Shown here: positions 43,763 through 53,423 of the stretch, one piece after another | Position numbering within the stretch: the first letter of the stretch is position 1 | How the letters are laid out: each line of letters begins with the position of its first letter | Assembly (NCBI GenBank): GCA_018673255.1 | Contig: JABHDC010000193.1 | Location: 44,248 to 108,247, forward strand | Source: Gemmatimonadota bacterium | GTDB taxonomy: Bacteria > Latescibacterota > UBA2968 > UBA8231 | Direction: 5' to 3' | DNA: 64,000 nt | The notes under the pieces: model-generated | The model's input: only the letters and a program-made list of their open reading frames with translations | The model's database searches: none | What the model was told of the DNA's origin: nothing | Translations under genes and position numbers: made by a program

Positions 43763-44624
43763 TTGTGCCCTCCCGTGGTGGTGGGGCAATGTCGGACACG
43801 ATCTGCCCCCGCTCCAGTTCAGCGGCACGGAGGCCGGCGAAGTAGGCCTTCTGCGAGGTCGGGACCTCATCGACGAGGGCGTGGTAGTACCGAACGGCCC
43901 TCTCGTAATCGCCGAGTTCGACCTCGTACACACGGGCCAGCTGAAACAGAACCCGCTCCTTGATCTGGGTGTTGTGGATCCCCGCTTCGTGCTGGAGTTC
44001 GAGTGCCCGCACCATCGCGCGCGGGTCTCGCACAAAGAGGGCAAGCTCCGCTTGCAGGCCGTAGAGAACAGAGGACAGGGCGGTGCCTTTCAGATCCGCT
44101 TCGAGAGATCGTGCCGTCTCGAGCCCCTTCAGAAAGTCCTCCCGCAATGGGCGCTGCATGTATGTGGTGACGAGGCGAAGGGCCGTCTCCTGCATCAGGA
44201 GCGAGCCGGGTGTCGCCAGATCGAGGGCCACGCGGTACTGCTGGCGAGCAACCGCCAGATCCGGTGGACGTATCTCCGCAGCGCAATCTCCGAGGCGGGC
44301 GTGAATGAAGGCACGCAGCGAATCAGTCTCGGTCTGCTCCAGGAGTTGCTCATAGAGAGAAATGGCCGTCTCAGGATTGCGGCCGGGCATCTGATTGTGA
44401 ACGATCAGGGCCCGGCCGAGTCGTGCCTGAAATCGGTCCTCGACCGTTGCCTGTTCCGCCTCTTCCACCGACTCAAACAGCCTGTCAGCCTGACCGAATG
44501 CCTGGAAACCGTACTCCCGCCATGCTTCGGCGAGGCGCTCTGCGGGCAGGTCAGCAAAGACCGTCGTCGCCCAGAGGGCGATGACGAGACTCCAGAGCAG
44601 ATAGCACCGTCGTTCAGTCGTCAC
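43755..44624 (-). CDS. Secreted TPR-like helical repeat protein
   Basis: 289 residues. A signal segment (LLWSLVIALWATTVFAD) is followed by helical repeats of TPR spacing: FQARLGRALIVHNQMPGRNP, AFIHARLGDCAAEI, ALRLVTTYMQRPLREDFLKG, RVLFQLARVYEVELGDYERA and VRYYHALVDEVPTSQKAYFA. GTG at 44624 is preferred; an upstream GTG or ATG-like start would overlap the preceding gene by over 40 bases. It overlaps the CBM9-like gene end by 11 bases and the binding-protein start by 8. Probably a periplasmic scaffold for other products of this operon. No enzymatic motif. Confidence 0.75.
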   Translation of the reverse strand: MTTERRCYLLWSLVIALWATTVFADLPAERLAEAWREYGFQAFGQADRLFESVEEAEQATVEDRFQARLGRALIVHNQMPGRNPETAISLYEQLLEQTETDSLRAFIHARLGDCAAEIRPPDLAVARQQYRVALDLATPGSLLMQETALRLVTTYMQRPLREDFLKGLETARSLEADLKGTALSSVLYGLQAELALFVRDPRAMVRALELQHEAGIHNTQIKERVLFQLARVYEVELGDYERAVRYYHALVDEVPTSQKAYFAGLRAAELERGQIVSDIAPPPREGTNE

Positions 44625-45504
44625 GGTCGGCTTTGATCTGTCCCAGGCTGGCGGGGGCAACGAGGGTGGCCGGTGTCGCCAGGATCAGATCGCCCCAACC
44701 GGCCTCATCTTTCCATGCGCTGGGCGAGATGCCCTTCCAGTAGAGGGCCGTATCACGATTGCCACCGTCATCATCGTCGTGTGCACTGATGGTGAATCCG
44801 ATTCTGCCTCCCGGCCCGACGCCCTGTCCCATGAGATTGTAACTGAGCCTGGCCTCGATGGTCGCGCCCCCTGCCAGGGTGTCGAAGGGCGCCTGATAGG
44901 CAGGTGCGGGCATGGGACCATAGCTGCCGGCAGCTTCCCAGCGCTCGGGATCCCCTTCACTTCCGGGGAATCCGCTCTGATCACTCGTCACGGCGCCATT
45001 GGCTACGACGGCGTATTCGCCGCCCGTCTGAAACTCGACCTGGGCCGTGTCTCTCGCGTCCGGACTGTGGCTGTGATCACCGTCGATGAAGATCTCGATC
45101 GCGTCGTCCATCCAGGCTCGCGCGTGGACGTCGTCAGGGTCTGGATTGGAGTCGAGGACGAGCGTGTCATCGACGATCCGCACAGCCACGTAGAGGTAGG
45201 AGGCGTCATTCATGACGGCGAAGGTGAAGCTGAAATCAGCGGGGTCATCCGTCGTGCCTGACTCTCCATCGAACACGCCATTGGCGGGGGTCACGCTGAC
45301 AAAGTTCACGCCCTGCCAATCGGCCAGGTCACCGTCTATGGCGGGCGTCTTGGAGGCCCAGACTGACTGCAGTGGCTCAGGATCGTGGGCAACTGCCCCG
45401 CCCGCCAGGAGGCACACCAGCACCGCTGACATGGCACCCAGCCAACATGGCACGCCCGTCGAGGCCTGCCTCGATTCCGTATGGTGCGAGCGTTCAGCAA
45501 TCAT
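44614..45504 (-). CDS. Secreted CBM9-like (DOMON-related) carbohydrate-binding protein
   Basis: 296 residues. After a hydrophobic export segment (MSAVLVCLLAGGAVAHDPEP) comes the CBM9-type opening KTPAIDGDLADWQGVNFVSV. LYVAVRIVDDTLVLDSNPDP, AWMDDAIEIFIDGDHSHSPD and ARLSYNLMGQGVGPGGRIGF follow, the sheet and acidic loop pattern of CBM9/DUF1083 modules that bind the ends of glycans. No catalytic domain is attached. ATG at 45504 overlaps the stop of the TPR lipoprotein gene (ATGA). A shorter start at MSAVLV is possible. A second, larger-separated protein of the same type is encoded at 58229-59119, at the other end of the block. Confidence 0.8.
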   Translation of the reverse strand: MIAERSHHTESRQASTGVPCWLGAMSAVLVCLLAGGAVAHDPEPLQSVWASKTPAIDGDLADWQGVNFVSVTPANGVFDGESGTTDDPADFSFTFAVMNDASYLYVAVRIVDDTLVLDSNPDPDDVHARAWMDDAIEIFIDGDHSHSPDARDTAQVEFQTGGEYAVVANGAVTSDQSGFPGSEGDPERWEAAGSYGPMPAPAYQAPFDTLAGGATIEARLSYNLMGQGVGPGGRIGFTISAHDDDDGGNRDTALYWKGISPSAWKDEAGWGDLILATPATLVAPASLGQIKADRDD

Positions 45505-46751
45505 TCGATTCCTTCCTTCGTGTGCTGCAGGAGCGTCCGTGCAGATGTGAGATTGTCCGCGAATTCGAGGCTGGCGGAATCCAGCGCCACGGCGCGCTCA
45601 AAGGACGCGACAGCGGCGGGCGCATCGCCCGCGAGCAGATTGAGCGTGCCGATCCCGTTGTGGGCAAAGGCATAGTCTGAGTCGGCGAGAAGGGCCGCCC
45701 GGTAAGCTTGCGCGGCCTCCTGATGGCGATTCTGCTGCAGAAGGAGATTTCCCAGGTTGTTGTGGGCGGCAGCAAATCCGGTATCCCGCCAGATGGCCTG
45801 GCGGTATGCCTGGATCGCTCGATCCGTCTCCCCGCGCTTCGAATACAAGAGGCCCAGTGCCTGATGGAGACTGGCATCGGCCGGATCGTTGCGGATCGCG
45901 TCACGGTATTTCACAATCTCTGTGTCGATGGATCTCAGCATTTCGAACCGTCGAAGCATCTCCCGTCCGCTCTCCTTCTCCCCCAGCCTCATCAGGCAGT
46001 TGGCAAGGCTGAAATGCGCCTCGGTGTGATAGGCGTTGAGGCGAGTGGCTCGCTCCAGATGCTGGCGAGCACGCGCGAAATCCCTGGCCGCCAGCTGGAG
46101 TGCCCCCAGGTGCGCCCAAGTGTCTGCGTGGGTAGAGTCGATCTGCAATGTCCGACGAAGGATCGCTTCGGCCGCCTGGGGACGTCGCTGCTTGCCAAGG
46201 AGGAAGCCCAACTGATTGCGCGCCTCCACGTCGTCGGGTTTGATCCCCACCGCAATTTCCAGCGACTCGATGGCTCCCTCGTAATCACCGCGCCGTTCTC
46301 GCAGCTGCGCCAGCGCCTTGTGTGCTGGATGGTATCCACGATCGGCCTCGATCGAGTGTGCCATCAGCTCTTCCGCCTCCTGGTGTCGTCCAGCTGCGGA
46401 GCGCACCGACGCAAGGTTGTAATAGGCGGCAGCGTAGTCGGGCTTGAGGGATATGGTGCGTCGGTATGATTCAGCTGCCTCGTCCAGACGGCCCTGCCGC
46501 GCGAGACTGTTGCCGAGATCGTAGTGGATGACCGGATCCAGTGGGGTGATCGCCGCCGCCCGTCGAAGCAGACGAATCGCATCACCTGATCTGCCTCGCG
46601 CCGAGTACTCCAGAGCGCTGTCGAGGATGGCCCGAGCTGTTTCCTGCTGCTGAACTGCCTCCTGTTCAGGATCGGGGCGCGCACAGGCAGAAAGGAAGAG
46701 GACGAGAACAACAAGGGCCAGGCGTGACACGCGGAGCCAGGCAGTCCTCAA
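45501..46751 (-). CDS. TPR-repeat lipoprotein
   Basis: 416 residues. The signal LVVLVLFLSAC gives lipid attachment at Cys23. About nine to ten 34-residue TPR units follow, each with the W/L-G-Y-A-F-A-P pattern, for example HYDLGNSLARQGRLDEAAES, AYYNLASVRSAAGRHQEAEE, ARNQLGFLLGKQRRPQAAEA and AHNNLGNLLLQQNRHQEAAQ. TPR lipoproteins commonly hold outer-membrane assembly or secretion complexes together. ATG at 46751 overlaps the stop of the parvulin gene (ATGA). Position between a chaperone-like foldase and a carbohydrate-binding protein supports a scaffold role in the envelope. No other domain is visible. Confidence 0.85.
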   Translation of the reverse strand: MRTAWLRVSRLALVVLVLFLSACARPDPEQEAVQQQETARAILDSALEYSARGRSGDAIRLLRRAAAITPLDPVIHYDLGNSLARQGRLDEAAESYRRTISLKPDYAAAYYNLASVRSAAGRHQEAEELMAHSIEADRGYHPAHKALAQLRERRGDYEGAIESLEIAVGIKPDDVEARNQLGFLLGKQRRPQAAEAILRRTLQIDSTHADTWAHLGALQLAARDFARARQHLERATRLNAYHTEAHFSLANCLMRLGEKESGREMLRRFEMLRSIDTEIVKYRDAIRNDPADASLHQALGLLYSKRGETDRAIQAYRQAIWRDTGFAAAHNNLGNLLLQQNRHQEAAQAYRAALLADSDYAFAHNGIGTLNLLAGDAPAAVASFERAVALDSASLEFADNLTSARTLLQHTKEGIE

Positions 46752-48370
46752 TTCGAAGCGACGTCGTCCACTTCGCCGTCACTGAAGTCGGTCAATACCG
46801 ATTTGAGCGCATCTTCGTGGACCACGATGTCATCGGCAAAGTCAACGCGCAACTGTGCAAGCAACGAGTCCATCCTCTGATGCTCGGTGCGCAGACGTAG
46901 AATCACAGAAATCGTCCGCTCGACCTCTCCGTAGGGTCGCGGCGGCATCTGCCTCTTCTCTGCGACACGGACCACGGAGTAGCCCCCGGGAACTTCGAGA
47001 GGCCCCAGGAGGGTCCCGACGTCTGCGTCGAGGGCGAGGGGCGCCAGGGACCCCAGCAGCGGGTTGTCTCTGGTCACCAGCCACATCGTCCCCCCTCTCT
47101 TCTTCGTCTCCTCGCGGATACTGTGGACTTGCGCCAGAGAGTCGAGGGGCGCACCCGTCTCTGCTTGCCCGCGGATTCGTTGCGCCAGTATGACATCCTC
47201 CACGAGCACCTCATCAACGCGGACAGAGGGTCGGGGACCATACAACTCCTGGTGCTCTTCGTAGTAGGCCCGCTTCTCAGCATCCGTCAACTCGATGGCA
47301 CCCACGACCTCTCGGCGGAGGACGGCGATCATCAACTCGTCTCGCCGGGCATCGATCTCTTCATGTACATCGGGGTGGTCACTCATCCCGCGTCGTATGG
47401 CCTCCTCGACGACGAGTTGTTCTCGGGCTCTTGTGCGCAATGCCTTCTGCGGCTCGTCCTCGGCGTTGATCTCCTCGAGATCGGCATCTGCTGGCAGCAA
47501 TTGGCCCCCCGTCCAGGTACATAGTGGATCCGTTGGTCCAGGATCGGGGCTCAGAGACACGCAGGAAAGGCCATTCGCTTCTGTCAAACTGTCGGCGAAC
47601 GCCCCATAGAACCGCCATCTCTCGTGCACGCGGAATTCCTTGAGCACGATATCCCAACGCTTCTCGACGTTGGCCGGGCGCCGGTCGAGAAGACGGAACA
47701 CATGAATTCCGTAGCGGGAAGTGAGGGGTGCCGGGTAGGTCTGTCCTGGAGTCAGCGAGAGGATCTGTTCTTTGACTTCCGCCAGCACCTGAGCGACAGG
47801 CATGTAGCTGAAGTAGCCTCCGAGGCCACCCGTCTCGTGGTGGGTCGACCGTTCGACGGCAAGTACATCCATGGGCACCCCCGCATCGAGTGCCCGGATG
47901 ACACCCCACGCATCGGCCTCAGTCGCCAGCATGATGTGCTGGAGCAGCACCTCTTCGGAGAATCCCGCTTCATCGATGAAGACCCCGATACCCGCCGTGT
48001 CGAGTCCGGCGCTGGCAGCGACCTCGTCGTACAGGGCGCGCCAGACCAGTTCACCTTCGAGTCGCTTGAGAGCAGCCTCGATACGCGGCAATGCGGCCAA
48101 TTGCCGGCGCTGCCCCTCCATGGCCAGGAGCCGCCTGCCGAACATCGCTTCCAGCAGTTGACGTCGGGTGTCGAGAGAGGCAGGATCCTGCCCCTGATGG
48201 GTCGAGGAGAGCAGCTTGGTCGCCATCTCATCGTAGGCCCTGACATCGATTGTATCCGGGCCGATGATGGCGACGACGAGGGGCTCTGACTCCGGCTCCG
48301 GCTGTTCGATCTGTCCGCAGGACAACGCTCCTGCTGCCAGAAGAGCGAAATACCGTGGGACTCTCCTCAT
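46748..48370 (-). CDS. SurA-like lipoprotein with two parvulin domains
   Basis: 540 residues. The signal ends ALLAAGALSC (Cys18), so it is probably a lipoprotein. One parvulin-like domain lies at about 135-235 (LLQHIMLATEADAWGVIRAL, GGLGGYFSYMPVAQV, TSRYGIHVFRLLDRRP). A second lies at about 385-475 (VRVDEVLVEDVILAQRIRGQ, KRGGTMWLVTRDNPLLGSLA, VPGGYSVVRVAEKR). Helical parts around them (LRRRVVGAIELTDAEKRAY-like) resemble the SurA/PrsA chaperone body. Parvulins isomerise prolyl bonds and SurA escorts outer-membrane proteins. It overlaps the gene for the large beta protein (ATGA, 48367-48370), which is the obvious client. A dedicated, operon-encoded chaperone is notable. Confidence 0.87.
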   Translation of the reverse strand: MRRVPRYFALLAAGALSCGQIEQPEPESEPLVVAIIGPDTIDVRAYDEMATKLLSSTHQGQDPASLDTRRQLLEAMFGRRLLAMEGQRRQLAALPRIEAALKRLEGELVWRALYDEVAASAGLDTAGIGVFIDEAGFSEEVLLQHIMLATEADAWGVIRALDAGVPMDVLAVERSTHHETGGLGGYFSYMPVAQVLAEVKEQILSLTPGQTYPAPLTSRYGIHVFRLLDRRPANVEKRWDIVLKEFRVHERWRFYGAFADSLTEANGLSCVSLSPDPGPTDPLCTWTGGQLLPADADLEEINAEDEPQKALRTRAREQLVVEEAIRRGMSDHPDVHEEIDARRDELMIAVLRREVVGAIELTDAEKRAYYEEHQELYGPRPSVRVDEVLVEDVILAQRIRGQAETGAPLDSLAQVHSIREETKKRGGTMWLVTRDNPLLGSLAPLALDADVGTLLGPLEVPGGYSVVRVAEKRQMPPRPYGEVERTISVILRLRTEHQRMDSLLAQLRVDFADDIVVHEDALKSVLTDFSDGEVDDVASN

Positions 48371-51006
48371 TGATCGGTTCCGAGACCTGCAAAGACGTCT
48401 ACGAAAATCATCGCGTTTGTGTCAGCATCGCCCCGGACACTCGTTCGTACCCACCGCATGCCAATGTTCGCCGTCAACTTGTAACCCAGGTATTCCGAAT
48501 GGTTGGAGAACTGGGATGCCAGGGTCCAGCGACTGAAGTTGTCCTGGTAGTCGGCGGCGCCCCCTGCCGGGCGCTTCTTCAGATTGCTGAACAACTCGTA
48601 CTCGGTGCCAAGACCGAGAATCAGCTTTGGCGTGATCCGGTAGTTGGCGAGGAAGAAGAGAACCTCCGAAAGATCGCGCGTCTTGCGAACACGAGGGCTG
48701 GTCGGCGTGCGCGAAGCGAATCGCTGCTTCCACTGCGGCCACAGGTGCACATTCGGTGTGATCCAGAATTCGCGATCAGCCTTGTTGATGAGCCCCAGGA
48801 ACCTCTCATCCCGCGTTCCCTTTGCTGCGTCGCCCTGCTGATTGTAGCTGTCGAACTTCAGTTTCGTCTGGGTTGTAAGAAACTGGGTCCAGTCGAGCTG
48901 AAGGTAGAAGGTGTTGATGAACGTGTCCTGAGCGATCAGTGGATCACTGAAATCCTGCAACGTGCCGGTTGAGAAGGCCGGCTGCACCCACTGGATCAGG
49001 TTGTCGGGAATGTCATCCTTGACCTTTCGGGCGAATTCCATGACCTGAATCGACAGGCCGTGCTGCGGTACTTCCGAACGCAGTGTCAGCAGACCGTATG
49101 TTGAGGCCGCCCGACGGTCGCTGGAGTGCTGTTCTGTACGCGTACGACCCAGAGTGAGCTTGCTATCCGTCGCCAGTTCGACGCCACCGTACAGGTTGTA
49201 TCCCTTGCTGTCCCGTTTGTACGGGTAGTCCGGTTCGATATCGTTCTCGAAACGGTCAATGACGGTGTTGTTGTTCATGTCCGTGCCGAAGAGGAACTCG
49301 GGGGAATCGACATGATACCGGAAGAATGGCTCGCTGTAGTCGGGCTGGTTGTTCTGGTTCTGATTGAAATCGGAGATGAAGTCCTGGTTCTCGTCGAGCC
49401 CCGGAAACACATGCCGGTCCGGAAACTGATTCTGCTGTGGAAACAGCGAGCTCAGATTCTCGGCGCGACGCTGCCAGTCCGGAAAGCGATCCTGGTCGTC
49501 GTTGTCGTCGACGAGTTCGTAGAGGTAGTTCTCCTCGTTCTCGTAGTCGACGAAGCCCTGGGCGTCAGGGATAAACATGGACGTCGAGTACCCGGGTTCA
49601 ACGCTGAAGACCTCCCCATATCCGAAAAAGGGATAGGTGAGCTGGGATGCCGTGACGTAGTACGCCTCCGACTCGCTGTGAGACAGAGACTGGCCCCGTC
49701 GGATGGTCTGATTCGGAAAGCGCCGATTGCGCCGATTGCTGACAAACTCTGACTGGAGGTTGAAGCCTCTCACGTCGGTGACCGCAAGACTCACCCCTCG
49801 CAGCTCGTTGGCAGAGGGAATCCCGTATTCGAAGCGGATGAACCGCTGGTTGGAACCATCGGTGATATTGCCCTCCGCCTGCTCGACAGGCAGGAAGGCG
49901 GGTTCCAGCGTCGCATTGGTCTGAAGATTCGAGGCGACCTCTACGAGGTAGTCGTTGGCCACGACCAGGCCGATCTCGATCTGTTCGATCTCCCGGAAGT
50001 CGGTGATCTCCTCACTGGGGCCGGGGCGGAAATCCGTCTCGATGTTGTAGGTGAGGGTCACCGTGTTGGAGCCAGAGGCCTCCAGCAGGCCCTCCCGGGA
50101 TACGCCACCCTCGATGATCGGGTCGATCTCGGGATGCTCCACACCGTCGATGAAGATCCGCTCACGAAGAAGCAGCGCGCCACCCACGCCATCCTCAGGC
50201 GAGTCGTCAGACAGACGCACGATCAGGCGCTGGACATTGCCGGCATTCAGGCGACCGCCGAGGACGCCACGTATCGAGTTGTCGTCGAGGGAGAGTGTCG
50301 AGTTCTGATGGAAGGTGGTCAGATACGTTCCACCCAACGTCACGAAGTCACCGATAGCGACATTTCCATTCAGACCGAGCAACTGGGTGAAGGTCGTCTG
50401 TCGCGCCGGCCCCTGGTCGGCAGCGATGGCCACGCGTCCCGGTGAATCGGCCCGCGCCGCCAGGACGCTGAGCCCATACTTGTCGGTCTGGAAGTCCCAC
50501 TGCAGTCCGTCGAAGATTGGCTTGGAGAAGGTGAGGGGCGTCATCGTCGTACGGATGCCTTCGCCGACGGTCAGGGACGTATGGAACTGTCCTTTGGCCC
50601 CGGAGACCACGACGAGACGATTGAACCACCGATTGAAGTTCGGGTCCTTCCAGATGCCGCTACCGAAGTCTCTCGGATACTCGTTCGTGAAGCTGTAGAT
50701 GTTCCAGCCCTTGGTCACGTAGTTCCCATAGAGATCGTAGAAGCGGTCACCTTCGAGCTCGGTGCTCACATACCGCTGGTACCTGTCTCGAGCGTAGTTG
50801 GTGTAAGCATTCCCCTGCCAGCCGTACAGCGAGTAGAGCGCCTGGGGCAGATACCACTTTCGGAGGGTCGGGACCAGTGTTTCAGGACTGATCCGTGCCC
50901 CCTCGGTGATGTAGGGATTGAACAGACCGACTCCGACCGCTCCACCTGGTTGTACCTGCACCAGCAGCAGGACGGTCAGGATGGAACAGACCCAGTTGCG
51001 CTTCAT
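48367..51006 (-). CDS. Large outer-membrane-like beta protein with acidic Asp/Asn-rich insert
   Basis: 879 residues with signal peptide (VCSILTVLLLVQVQPGGAVG). From end to end it alternates polar and aromatic residues in beta-strand rhythm (YGNYVTKGWNIYSF, LILGLGTEYELFSNL, SEYLGYKLTANIGMRWVRTS), as in outer-membrane barrels. A central insert around residues 480-600 is rich in DxNxD and DxDxD motifs (DDNDDQDRFPDW, DENQDFISDFNQNQNNQPDY, DMNNNTVIDRFEND), similar to thrombospondin type 3 or EF-hand calcium sites. ATG at 51006 (MKRNW) has GGGAGAG 6 bases upstream. I do not recognise the family; TonB-box, plug or SusC motifs are not evident. Probably the surface or outer-membrane core of the operon's apparatus. 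Confidence 0.75.
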   Translation of the reverse strand: MKRNWVCSILTVLLLVQVQPGGAVGVGLFNPYITEGARISPETLVPTLRKWYLPQALYSLYGWQGNAYTNYARDRYQRYVSTELEGDRFYDLYGNYVTKGWNIYSFTNEYPRDFGSGIWKDPNFNRWFNRLVVVSGAKGQFHTSLTVGEGIRTTMTPLTFSKPIFDGLQWDFQTDKYGLSVLAARADSPGRVAIAADQGPARQTTFTQLLGLNGNVAIGDFVTLGGTYLTTFHQNSTLSLDDNSIRGVLGGRLNAGNVQRLIVRLSDDSPEDGVGGALLLRERIFIDGVEHPEIDPIIEGGVSREGLLEASGSNTVTLTYNIETDFRPGPSEEITDFREIEQIEIGLVVANDYLVEVASNLQTNATLEPAFLPVEQAEGNITDGSNQRFIRFEYGIPSANELRGVSLAVTDVRGFNLQSEFVSNRRNRRFPNQTIRRGQSLSHSESEAYYVTASQLTYPFFGYGEVFSVEPGYSTSMFIPDAQGFVDYENEENYLYELVDDNDDQDRFPDWQRRAENLSSLFPQQNQFPDRHVFPGLDENQDFISDFNQNQNNQPDYSEPFFRYHVDSPEFLFGTDMNNNTVIDRFENDIEPDYPYKRDSKGYNLYGGVELATDSKLTLGRTRTEQHSSDRRAASTYGLLTLRSEVPQHGLSIQVMEFARKVKDDIPDNLIQWVQPAFSTGTLQDFSDPLIAQDTFINTFYLQLDWTQFLTTQTKLKFDSYNQQGDAAKGTRDERFLGLINKADREFWITPNVHLWPQWKQRFASRTPTSPRVRKTRDLSEVLFFLANYRITPKLILGLGTEYELFSNLKKRPAGGAADYQDNFSRWTLASQFSNHSEYLGYKLTANIGMRWVRTSVRGDADTNAMIFVDVFAGLGTDQ

Positions 51007-51061
51007 GTTCAACTCTCCCATGTCAGCTTACCACCATGTTTTCCATCAGGTCTCATTGCGA

Positions 51062-53416
51062 CTAGTAGGCCACGCTCACGACCAACGTCTGGGTCCACGT
51101 CTGCGCGTCGCTCGGAACCTCGATGCGACAGACATAGATGCCCGGTGCTGCGGGTTTATCCTTCACTGTCCCATCCCAGACTAATACCTGCGTCTCTCCA
51201 GGCTGACCGGAGACAACCCGGAGCAACCGACCCGTCAGGTCGTAGAGGTGGAGCTCGGCGGCGACTTCGCTTCGAAGCAGATCAAAGGTGATTCGCAGAT
51301 CGTCATTGATCGCGTCGCCATTCGGGGTGATGACCCCGCTCGACACATCGAGATTGCGAATGACCCCCGACGAGGTCGCCTCCGGCAGGTAGACGAACAG
51401 GGCCTCCCTGTCGGTGCGGTCAAACTCCCCATCGCCGTCGTCATCGACCTGAGGCGGCTTCACATCCTGCAGATTCCCCGGCAGTGTCGAATTGCCCACC
51501 GACCCGAGGAAGCGTGTGGGATTACTCAGCGGACGCGCCGTGAACATCACTTCCACCGAGTCCCGCAGAACGCGCTGCGGCATGCTGATGACGAGTGTGT
51601 CCACGCTGGACTCGACGATGCTCTCAAACTCCTCGCCATCAATCCGCAACGATACATTGCGCACTTCCCCCGGAACGGGCAGAACGACGCGATCGAAACC
51701 ACGGTCCCGGACGGTGAAGGTCGGCTGCAGCACGTAACGGAAGTCCTGCCACGCGCCGGAGATGGCTTCCCGCGGGTAGATCGATGCCTCGACGCCCTTC
51801 TGGACCAGTGCATCGTCGTAGAGAAGGGTCACCGAAGTGAGAACCGGGGTGATTTCGGGGTCCTCGCTCTCGAGACTCACTCTCATTCTCAGCAGTTGCC
51901 TGGGGGTGGGTGACTGAAATGCCTGACCCGACTGCAGATGCGGCTCGCTCCAACCGCTCCAGTCTTCACCCTCCTTGGGCACCTCGACGATCTCACCCTT
52001 GACCACCTTGGGCAATCTGTTGTACTGCTCCTCCGTTACCGGCTCACCGTTCTTCTTGAAGAAGAACCGCTCGACATCGAGCTCGTTGCCGGTCCGTGTC
52101 TGCACGGTGATCCGGGTTCCCGGCGGCGTGTCGGCTTCCCAGGAGATCCCCGTGATGCTCCTGGCGCCCCCGAGATCGATGAAGTCGGAGGTCAACGCAG
52201 CCTGCGCCGGGTAGCCGGCCGAGTAGATCATCGCTTCCAGCATGATATAGCTGGCGGAGCCTCCGGAGTTGTCGATGAAGTTCCAGAACAGATAGCGACC
52301 TACGTGATCTTCCAGTTGGTGATCGAAGATGTAGCGTCGAGGCGCCTGGCTGTTGTCGACGAGGGAGACCCGTGTGTAATCGAAAGGGCTACGGAATGGA
52401 TCGTCGCGTGCAATCGGGGTCCCATCCGTGATGTCCAGGTTGTAGCCGGGATTGCCCGCGCCGATGCCGAAGGTCGTCCGTCCGAGTTGATCGGGAGGCC
52501 ACTGATAGAAGATGATCCGGCTGATGTGGAAGAGGGCACCCAGGTCCCACTCGAACCACATCCCTCCATCCTCCCAGTACTTGTTGAGTGAGTTAGACAC
52601 CACGGGCCAGGCTTTGTCGACGGTTCCATCGCGTATTTCTTCGACTTTCGTGAGACCGGAGCGGATCGTCCCGCCGCGCTCGAAAGTCGTCAACGCGATG
52701 TTCTCGCCGATGGCGGTCGCCTCGATCTCCGCCAGGGCCGCCCCCTGTCCGGTCTCGTGTGGCAGAAAACGGATGTAGTGCACGGGCATGAAGTCCAGGT
52801 CTTTGCCCAGGACCAGGTTCTCCCCCGTGGCGATATCACCGAGATCTTCCATCTGGAGGGGGATGACAATCTCGTTCAGTTCGTTGGGCTCGGTCGTCGT
52901 GAAGACGCGATTGAAGCGCCAGACGTCGGCGGCGGAGGCGACCGTGGAACCTTCGGTGACGAAGACCGAGAAGTCACGGAATGGACGAACGCCGAGGGTG
53001 TCCGGGAAGACCAGACGGATCTCTTTCAGCATCACGACGCGGCCGAGGTCGACCTGCAGCCATGCATCGTCGGGATCGACACCGGCCGCAGGCTGCCACC
53101 ACGTATCGTGGTCGTTGTCGGCAAGGAAGCGGGCGTCCCGACTGTTTGATTGCACCGCCAGACCGCCGGAGACCTCACCCTGAGTCCGTGTGGGATGGGT
53201 GAAGGAGGACATGTCATCCATTGGATCGTTGTCCGATTCGTACCAGCCCAGCTCAATCTGCCCGTTCGGCCGCAACTCGATGGCACCAAGGGGACTCGTC
53301 CACGCCCGCCAGTCCGCGAGACGGTCGAATCGGATCTCGTCCGCCATGGCGTGACCGGACAGCAGCCACACGGCCATGACGATGGCGCCTCGTATGGTGA
53401 TTCTTGCCATAGTCAT
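51062..53416 (-). CDS. Secreted discoidin-like protein with FlgD/CHU_C-type C-terminal domain, paralogue A
   Basis: 784 residues with a signal peptide ending SGHAMADE. F5/8 type C (discoidin)-like modules occur at about 95-190 (DNDHDTWWQPAAGVDPDDAW, LQVDLGRVVMLKEIRLVFPD) and 255-380 (MWFEWDLGALFHISRIIFYQ). More beta domains follow (VNPT-like FTVRDRGFDRVVLPVPGEVR). The C-terminus holds GVITPNGDAINDDLRITFDL and PGIYVCRIEVPS, a FlgD/CHU_C Ig-type domain used in FCB secretion or assembly, and ends VVSVAY. ATG at 53416 has AGGGA nearby; ATG at 53410 is an alternative. It follows paralogue B by 7 bases. Likely a surface glycan-binding subunit. Confidence 0.82.
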   Translation of the reverse strand: MTMARITIRGAIVMAVWLLSGHAMADEIRFDRLADWRAWTSPLGAIELRPNGQIELGWYESDNDPMDDMSSFTHPTRTQGEVSGGLAVQSNSRDARFLADNDHDTWWQPAAGVDPDDAWLQVDLGRVVMLKEIRLVFPDTLGVRPFRDFSVFVTEGSTVASAADVWRFNRVFTTTEPNELNEIVIPLQMEDLGDIATGENLVLGKDLDFMPVHYIRFLPHETGQGAALAEIEATAIGENIALTTFERGGTIRSGLTKVEEIRDGTVDKAWPVVSNSLNKYWEDGGMWFEWDLGALFHISRIIFYQWPPDQLGRTTFGIGAGNPGYNLDITDGTPIARDDPFRSPFDYTRVSLVDNSQAPRRYIFDHQLEDHVGRYLFWNFIDNSGGSASYIMLEAMIYSAGYPAQAALTSDFIDLGGARSITGISWEADTPPGTRITVQTRTGNELDVERFFFKKNGEPVTEEQYNRLPKVVKGEIVEVPKEGEDWSGWSEPHLQSGQAFQSPTPRQLLRMRVSLESEDPEITPVLTSVTLLYDDALVQKGVEASIYPREAISGAWQDFRYVLQPTFTVRDRGFDRVVLPVPGEVRNVSLRIDGEEFESIVESSVDTLVISMPQRVLRDSVEVMFTARPLSNPTRFLGSVGNSTLPGNLQDVKPPQVDDDGDGEFDRTDREALFVYLPEATSSGVIRNLDVSSGVITPNGDAINDDLRITFDLLRSEVAAELHLYDLTGRLLRVVSGQPGETQVLVWDGTVKDKPAAPGIYVCRIEVPSDAQTWTQTLVVSVAY

Positions 53417-53423
53417 CACATCC

